From assembly GCA_036377075.1 (NCBI GenBank), contig DASUZB010000210.1:1-37408 (forward strand): 37,408 nt of DNA, read 5' to 3'. Below are positions 33,086 through 37,408 of the stretch, piece by piece. The DNA is from DASUZB01 sp036377075 (GTDB lineage Bacteria > Actinomycetota > CALGFH01). The notes beneath the pieces were generated by a model. It searched no databases. It was given only the letters and a program-made list of their open reading frames with translations, and had not been told where the DNA came from. Numbering within the stretch: position 1 is the first letter of the stretch; every line of letters starts with the position of its first letter. The translations under genes were made by a program, and so were the position numbers.

Positions 33086-34521
33086 ATCCGCTCGAACCCC
33101 CGGTAGCGCTCCCAGTCGGTCACGGCGGCGTCGAACGCGTCCAGCTCGACCCTGGCCATGTTGCTGTAGTGCTCCACCACCTCGCTGCCGAACGCCTGCT
33201 GGGCGACCTCGCTGTTGGCGAACGCGTCGCGCGCCTCCCGCAGGGTCCGCGGCACCCTCGGCTTGTCGGAGTCGTAGGCGTTGCCGAGGAACTCGTCCTC
33301 GAGCCCCAGCCCCTTGTCCACCCCGTGCAGGCCCGCCGCGACGATCGCCGCCAGCGCCAGGTAGGGGTTGACGTCGCCGCCGGGCACGCGGTTCTCCAGC
33401 CGCAGCGAGTGGCCGTGGCCGACCACCCGCAGCGAGCAGGTGCGGTTGTCGTGGCCCCAGGCGACCGCGGTCGGCGCGAAGCTGCCGGCCGCGAAGCGCT
33501 TGTAGGAGTTGACGTTGGGGGCCAGGAACAGGGTCAGGTCCCGCAGGCAGGCGAGCTGGCCGGCGAGGAACTGGCGCAGCAGCTCGGAGTAGCCGTGGCC
33601 GGCGGGCGCGCCGTCGCCGTGGGCGCCGTGCCCAGGCTGCGCCATCACCGGGTCGCCGTCGACCGACCGCAGGCTGAAGTGGATGTGGCAGGAGTTGCCC
33701 TCGCGCTCGTTGAACTTCGACATGAAGGTGAGGCTGTAGCCCTCCTGGGCGGCGATCTCCTTGGCCCCGTTCTTGTAGATGGCGTGCCCGTCCGCGGTGG
33801 CCAGCGCGTCGGCGTAGCGGAAGGCGATCTCGTGCTGGCCGTCGTTGCACTCGCCCTTGGCCGACTCGACCCGCATGCCCGCGCCCGCCATGCCGTTGCG
33901 GATGCGCCGCAGCAGCGGCTCGATCCGGGCGGTGCCAAGCATCGAGTAGTCCACGTTGTAGCTGTTGGCCGGGGTCAGCTCGCGGTAGCCCTTGCGCCAG
34001 GCCTCCTCGTAGCTGTCGCGGAAGACGATGAACTCCAGCTCGGTGCCTGCCAGCGCCTGCCAGCCCCGCTCGGCGACCCGTTCGAGCTGGCGGCGCAGGA
34101 TGTGCCGCGGCGAGGCGACTACCGGGCTGCCGTCCTCCCACTCGATGTCGCACATCACCAGCGCGGTGCCGTCGTGCCAGGGGATGCGGCGCAGGGTGGC
34201 CATGTCGGGGCGGAAGACGAAGTCGCCGTAGCCCAGCGACCAGGAGCTCATCGCGTAGCCGTCGACGGTGTTCATGTCCACGTCGACCGCGAGCAGGTAG
34301 TTGCAGCCCTCCGCGTTGTGCTCGACCACCTCGTCGAGGAAGTGGGTCGCCGCCAACCGTTTGCCCTGCAGGCGGCCCTGCATGTCCACGATCGCCAGCA
34401 GCACCGTGTCGACGCGCCCGGCCGCCACCTCGAGCCGCAGCTCGTCGAGGGTCAGCAGGCCCGGCGCGCGGTTGCCGTCGGTCGCTGGGTCGCCCACGCT
34501 CCTCGCCTCGGACTGCGTCAT
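33082..34521 (-). CDS. Glutamine synthetase-like gamma-glutamylamine/ethanolamide ligase
   Basis: 479 aa. GS fold with metal ligands Glu161 and Glu163 (GTELEFIVF), Glu224 region and Glu231 (KGECNDGQHEIAF), His279/His281 (CHIHFSL), then FLAPNVNSYKRF, NRTCSLRVV and ENRVPGGDVNPYLALA. The N-terminal beta-grasp domain is divergent and the protein sits with an aldehyde dehydrogenase, both typical of GS-like enzymes that glutamylate polyamines, ethanolamine or isopropylamine (PuuA, GlnA3/GlnA4, IpuC types) instead of ammonia. No adenylylation Tyr motif is seen. ATG at 34521 with GAAGGGTGGG upstream. First gene of glnA-like/ALDH/SDR, with a recognisable promoter and ~100-nt leader. Confidence 0.9.
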   Translation of the reverse strand: MTQSEARSVGDPATDGNRAPGLLTLDELRLEVAAGRVDTVLLAIVDMQGRLQGKRLAATHFLDEVVEHNAEGCNYLLAVDVDMNTVDGYAMSSWSLGYGDFVFRPDMATLRRIPWHDGTALVMCDIEWEDGSPVVASPRHILRRQLERVAERGWQALAGTELEFIVFRDSYEEAWRKGYRELTPANSYNVDYSMLGTARIEPLLRRIRNGMAGAGMRVESAKGECNDGQHEIAFRYADALATADGHAIYKNGAKEIAAQEGYSLTFMSKFNEREGNSCHIHFSLRSVDGDPVMAQPGHGAHGDGAPAGHGYSELLRQFLAGQLACLRDLTLFLAPNVNSYKRFAAGSFAPTAVAWGHDNRTCSLRVVGHGHSLRLENRVPGGDVNPYLALAAIVAAGLHGVDKGLGLEDEFLGNAYDSDKPRVPRTLREARDAFANSEVAQQAFGSEVVEHYSNMARVELDAFDAAVTDWERYRGFERM

Positions 34522-34538
34522 CGCTGCACCCACCCTTC

Positions 34539-34597
34539 CGCGCGCCACGGCGCGCGCTCCTGAGATCGGCCTCGCGCAGGCCGGCTACCGGCGCGAG
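34539..34597 (-). promoter_or_regulatory. Hairpin-rich leader of the GS-like operon
   Basis: Two stems lie in the predicted leader: CTCGCGC (34571-34577) with GCGCGAG (34591-34597), and CGCGCGCC (34539-34546) with GGCGCGCG (34549-34556). The second abuts the ribosome-binding site at about 34526-34536. They could modulate translation or attenuation. No T run, so not a simple terminator, and I cannot match it to a known riboswitch. Confidence 0.4.
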
Positions 34598-34630
34598 CCA
34601 CCCCGGCGAAGGCAGCCCGAGCTGCCAAGG

Positions 34631-34659
34631 ATCTTGTTGGCCGCGACCTGGGCTGTCAA
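34631..34659 (-). promoter_or_regulatory. Sigma70-type promoter of the GS-like operon
   Basis: On the minus strand a consensus TTGACA (34659-34654), exactly 17 bp, then CAAGAT (34636-34631; matches at positions 2, 5 and 6). Transcription would start near 34624, giving a ~100-nt leader before the ATG at 34521. The rest of the 312-bp divergent region (34522-34833) holds the leader hairpins and the inverted repeat at 34786-34802. Confidence 0.6.
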
Positions 34660-34785
34660 CGGTCGGCCCCGCCCACCCCGCCGGGCAAGGCCTCGGTCAC
34701 GGGCTCCCCGCCATGGCGGCCGGCCCGGCCGTCGGGCACGCGGGGCGTTGCCGCCCGCCGGAGGCTCCCCGGTAGTCTGTGGTGC

Positions 34786-34802
34786 GGCACCCTGCGGGTG
34801 CC
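34786..34802 (+). repeat. Inverted repeat upstream of the reductase fusion gene
   Basis: GGCACCC-TGC-GGGTGCC, perfect 7-bp arms, 31 bp before the ATG at 34834. TAGTCT (34773-34778) just upstream is a possible -10, with a weak TTGCCG at 34748-34753. Operator or leader hairpin. Confidence 0.4.
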
Positions 34803-34833
34803 CCGCACGCCGCCGGTCGGGGGAGGCACGGGC

Positions 34834-36507
34834 ATGGGCAAGCCGCTGTTCTACCTGGTCGACGAGGACCAGCGCAGGCTGCAGGCACTCGCCGGCGAGC
34901 TGCGCCGCCGCTTCGACCGCGACTACCAGGTCGTCGCCGAGCCCTCCCCGTCCTCGGCGCTGGCGGCCCTCGAACGGCTCGACGACGGCGCCGAGGTCGC
35001 CCTCCTGGTCGCCGCGACCAGCATGGCCGAGATGGACGGCACCGAGCTGCTGGTCCGCGCCCACGAGCTGCACCCCGCCGCCAAGCGCGTGCTGCTGGTC
35101 GGCAGGGGCGAGTGGGGCCTGGCCCACCCGCTGGCGCGGGCGATGACCCTCGGCCAGGTCGACTACTACCTGTTCTACCCGTGGGGCGTGCCGGAGCGCT
35201 GGCTGTTCCAGCCGGTCGGCCAGTTCCTGGCCGACTGGGAGGGCAGCCGCGCGAGCGGCTTCGAGGCGGTCAGCATCGTCGGCGAGCGCTGGGCGGCCCG
35301 CTCCCACGAGCTGCGCGACCTGTTCACCCGCATCGCCCTGCCGCACGGCTTCCACGAGCCCGGCTCCGAGACCGGCAGGGCGCTGCTCGCCCAGGCCGCC
35401 GAAGCCGGCGCCACCGCCCTGCCGCTGCTGGTCTTCCGGTCCGGGCGGGTGCTCGCCGACCCGTCCGTCGGCGAGATCGCCGAACAGCTCGGCTTCCACA
35501 GCCGCGTCGAGGGGAAGGCCTACGACGTTGCCGTCGTCGGCGGTGGCCCCGCCGGCCTCGCCGCCGCCGTCTACGCCGCCTCCGAGGGCCTGCGCACCCT
35601 GCTCGTCGAGCCGACCATCTTCGGCGGCCAGGCCAGCACCAGCTCCCTGATCCGCAACTACCTCGGCTTCCCCCACGGCGTCAGCGGCGAGGACCTCGCC
35701 ACCCGGGCAACCGAGCAGGCCTGGCTGTTCGGCACGGAGTTCGTCCTCGGCCAGCACGCGACCGGCCTGACCACCAGCGGCCGTGACCGCGTCCTCGCGC
35801 TCTCCGGCGGCGACCAGGTCACCGCCAGGGCCGTCGTCATCGCCAGCGGCGTCACCTGGCGCCGCCTCGGCGTTCCCAGCCTCGAGGCGCTGCGCGGCGC
35901 CGGCGTCTTCTACGGCGCCGCCACCGCCGAGGCCCGCGCCATGGAAGGCCAGCACGCCTACGTCGTCGGCGGCGGCAACTCCGCCGGCCAGGCCGCCGTC
36001 CACCTGGCCCGCTGGACCGCCACCGTCACCATCCTGGTGCGCGGCGACGGCCTCGCCGCCACCATGTCCGACTACCTCGTCAAGGAGATCGAGGCCCTGC
36101 CCAACGTGACCGTCCTGCCGCACACCGAGGCCGTCGACGGCCACGGCCGCGGCCACCTCGAAGCCCTCACCCTGCGCGACAACCGCGACGGCACCACCCG
36201 GACCGTCCCCGCCGCCGCCCTGTTCGTGATGATCGGCGCCGAGCCACGCACCGACTGGCTCGCCGGCACCGTCGAACGCGACCCCCAGGGCTACCTCCTC
36301 ACCGGCCACAACCTGCTGCGCGACGGCCGGCCGCCGCCCGCATGGCCGCTCGACCGCCCGCCCATGCTGTTCGAGACGAGCCTCCCCGGCGTCTTCGCCG
36401 CCGGCGACGTCCGCCACCGCTCCGTCAAGCGGGTCGCCTCCGCCGTCGGCGGCGGCGCCATCGTCGTCCAGCTCGTCCACGAGTACCTCGCCGAGCAGCA
36501 AGGCTGA
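34834..36507 (+). CDS. Receiver-like / thioredoxin-like / thioredoxin reductase-like fusion
   Basis: 557 aa. Residues 4-125 resemble a response-regulator receiver; 145-220 a thioredoxin/glutaredoxin-like module (RWAARSHELRDLFTRIALPHGF, LPLLVFRSGRVLADPSVGEIAEQLG); 228-557 a thioredoxin-reductase-like FAD/NAD(P)H part with FAD motif VVGGGPAGLAAA, second nucleotide motif VVGGGNSAGQAAV and C-terminal GVFAAGDVRHRSVKRVASAVGGG. The receiver has no phospho-acceptor: the aligned position is Ala61 in LLVAATSMAEMDG. The reductase CxxC is replaced by GAAT (361-364). So it probably is not a disulfide reductase; the flavin may pass electrons elsewhere. Matches the known class called fused response regulator/thioredoxin-disulfide reductase. 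ATG at 34834 with GGGGGAGG upstream. Confidence 0.9.
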   Translation: MGKPLFYLVDEDQRRLQALAGELRRRFDRDYQVVAEPSPSSALAALERLDDGAEVALLVAATSMAEMDGTELLVRAHELHPAAKRVLLVGRGEWGLAHPLARAMTLGQVDYYLFYPWGVPERWLFQPVGQFLADWEGSRASGFEAVSIVGERWAARSHELRDLFTRIALPHGFHEPGSETGRALLAQAAEAGATALPLLVFRSGRVLADPSVGEIAEQLGFHSRVEGKAYDVAVVGGGPAGLAAAVYAASEGLRTLLVEPTIFGGQASTSSLIRNYLGFPHGVSGEDLATRATEQAWLFGTEFVLGQHATGLTTSGRDRVLALSGGDQVTARAVVIASGVTWRRLGVPSLEALRGAGVFYGAATAEARAMEGQHAYVVGGGNSAGQAAVHLARWTATVTILVRGDGLAATMSDYLVKEIEALPNVTVLPHTEAVDGHGRGHLEALTLRDNRDGTTRTVPAAALFVMIGAEPRTDWLAGTVERDPQGYLLTGHNLLRDGRPPPAWPLDRPPMLFETSLPGVFAAGDVRHRSVKRVASAVGGGAIVVQLVHEYLAEQQG

Positions 36508-36524
36508 CGCCACCGTCGCGGTGC

Positions 36525-36530
36525 TAGCTT
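36525..36530 (+). promoter_or_regulatory. Possible -10 of a leaderless ligB transcript
   Basis: TAGCTT ends 6 bp before the ligB ATG at 36537 and is preceded by GTGC (extended -10-like TGC). No Shine-Dalgarno precedes this ATG. The spacing is that of leaderless actinobacterial genes. The 29-bp gap after the fusion gene also leaves readthrough possible. Confidence 0.35.
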
Positions 36531-36536
36531 CGTCCC

Positions 36537-37408
36537 ATGCTGCTCAGCGAGATCGCCGCGACCTCCGAGGCGGTCGCGGCCACGCCCGCCAGGCTCGCCA
36601 AGATCGCCAGCCTGGCCAGCTGCCTCGGCCGCCTCGAGCCGGCCGAGGTCGCCGTCGCCGTCGCCTTCCTCTCCGGCGAGCTGCGCCAGCGCCAGATCGG
36701 CGTCGGCTACGCCACGCTGCGCGACCGGCACCCGCCCGCCGCCACCCCCTCGCTCACCGTCACCCAGGTCGACGCGGCCTTCGAGGAGGTCGGCCGCCAG
36801 GCCGGCCCCGGCTCCCAGGCCCAGCGGCGCCGGCTGCTCGCCGAGCTGTTCGGCCGCGCCACCGCCGCCGAGCAGCGCTTCCTCGTCGGCCTGCTCTCCG
36901 GTGAGCTGCGCCAGGGCGCCCTCGACGGCGTCATGGCCGAGGCCATCGCCCGCGCCGCCGGCGTCCCCAGCGTCCAGGTCCGCCGCGCGCTGATGCTGCG
37001 CGGCGCCCTCGGCGCCGTCGCCGAGGCCGCCCTGCGCGACGGCGCCGACGGCCTGCGCGCCTTCCGCCTCGAGGTCGGCCGCCCGCTGCAGCCGATGCTC
37101 GCCCAGACCGCCAGCAACGTCGAGGCGGCCCTCGAACGCGCCAAGCCCGCCGCGGTCGAGTGGAAGCTCGACGGCATCCGCGTCCAGGTGCACAAGCGGG
37201 GTGCCGAGGTGCGGGTGTTCACCCGCACGCTGGACGACGTGACCGCCAGGGTCCCCGAGGTGGTCGAGGCGGTCGCCGCCCTGCCCGCCAGCGCGCTGGT
37301 GCTCGACGGCGAGGCGATCGCGCTGCGCGACGACGGCCGGCCGCAGCCGTTCCAGGTCACCGCGGGCAGGGTCGGCAGCAAGCTGGACGTGGCCACGGTG
37401 CGGCGGGC
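36537..37408 (+). CDS. ligB: ATP-dependent DNA ligase, LigB type (3' end outside window)
   Basis: 290 codons visible of an expected ~500. Seals DNA nicks using ATP through a lysyl-AMP intermediate. The N-terminal DNA-binding domain (1-180: FLSGELRQRQIGVGYATL, GSQAQRRRLLAELFGRAT, LLSGELRQGALDGVMAEA) and the start of the nucleotidyltransferase domain (GRPLQPMLAQTASNVEAAL at 181-199) match actinobacterial LigB closely. The nucleophile is Lys210 in the KxDG motif EWKLDGIRVQVH; motif III is VLDGEAIAL at 255-263. The frame is open to the end of the window, missing the rest of the catalytic domain and the OB fold. ATG at 36537 gives the family N-terminus (MLLSEIAATS). Confidence 0.95.
   Translation, partial: MLLSEIAATSEAVAATPARLAKIASLASCLGRLEPAEVAVAVAFLSGELRQRQIGVGYATLRDRHPPAATPSLTVTQVDAAFEEVGRQAGPGSQAQRRRLLAELFGRATAAEQRFLVGLLSGELRQGALDGVMAEAIARAAGVPSVQVRRALMLRGALGAVAEAALRDGADGLRAFRLEVGRPLQPMLAQTASNVEAALERAKPAAVEWKLDGIRVQVHKRGAEVRVFTRTLDDVTARVPEVVEAVAALPASALVLDGEAIALRDDGRPQPFQVTAGRVGSKLDVATVRR

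Noticed and set aside
33082..34521. Housekeeping glutamine synthetase GlnA1
   Set aside because: Divergent N-terminal domain, no adenylylation Tyr motif seen, and operon with ALDH and SDR point to a gamma-glutamyl amine ligase.

Overview
The window is very GC-rich (roughly three quarters G+C by eye), tightly packed and rich in GTG/TTG starts and overlapping stop/start codons. It reads as chromosomal DNA of a high-GC Actinomycetota. Supporting hints are a DNA ligase resembling mycobacterial LigB, a DinB protein of the mycothiol-associated kind, an actinobacterial-type inositol operon, a CYP125/124/142-like P450 and an AMIN-like lipoprotein. I cannot name a genus. I see no rRNA, tRNA, insertion sequence, phage gene or CRISPR array.

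Layout: (1) 1-827, minus: an ArsR-like regulator translationally coupled to an SRPBCC/AHSA1 protein that runs off the left edge. (2) 1053-5652, minus: AMIN-like lipoprotein, DUF2461 protein, aldo/keto reductase and a cytoplasmic-looking gamma-glutamyltransferase, separated by hairpins. (3) 5731-7843, plus: DinB protein, then a TTG-started 77-aa protein and a TTG-started trypsin-fold protease that share the same small domain, closed by a strong hairpin. (4) 7919-11104: P450, alpha/beta hydrolase and SAM methyltransferase in alternating orientation. (5) 11223-13966, plus: a TPR-LuxR regulator overlapping a membrane class III adenylate cyclase. (6) 13985-16680: a winged-helix (YcaQ/AlkZ-type) protein, a TetR regulator with a perfect 19-bp operator-like palindrome, and a HutC-type GntR regulator.

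(7) 16737-24217 is the best understood block. The GntR gene diverges from a six-gene operon (iolG, iolE-like, iolC, a Cgl0158-like aldolase, iolB, iolD) in which every junction overlaps. Together these can take myo-inositol through inosose, diketo-inositol, 5-deoxyglucuronate, 2-deoxy-5-keto-gluconate and its 6-phosphate to an aldolase step. An SMP-30 lactonase follows. No iolA and no transporter are visible here.

(8) 24285-30559: a bacterial animal-type haem peroxidase is coupled to an unrecognised 215-aa protein. Both diverge from a 1343-aa protein with two cyclase domains, an AAA ATPase and TPRs, the layout of soluble adenylyl cyclase (sAC). Its two cyclase domains have complementary partial active sites. 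(9) 30562-34521: a VOC protein, and opposite it a glutamine-synthetase-like gene, an aldehyde dehydrogenase and an SDR. These form a likely gamma-glutamyl amine catabolic operon with a recognisable promoter and a hairpin-rich leader. (10) 34834-37408: a receiver-like/thioredoxin-like/thioredoxin-reductase-like fusion that lacks both the phospho-acceptor Asp and the CxxC pair, then a right-truncated ligB.

The most interesting items for follow-up are the sAC-like protein with its divergent peroxidase pair, the twin-domain protein/protease pair at 6360-7843, and the doubly degenerate reductase fusion.
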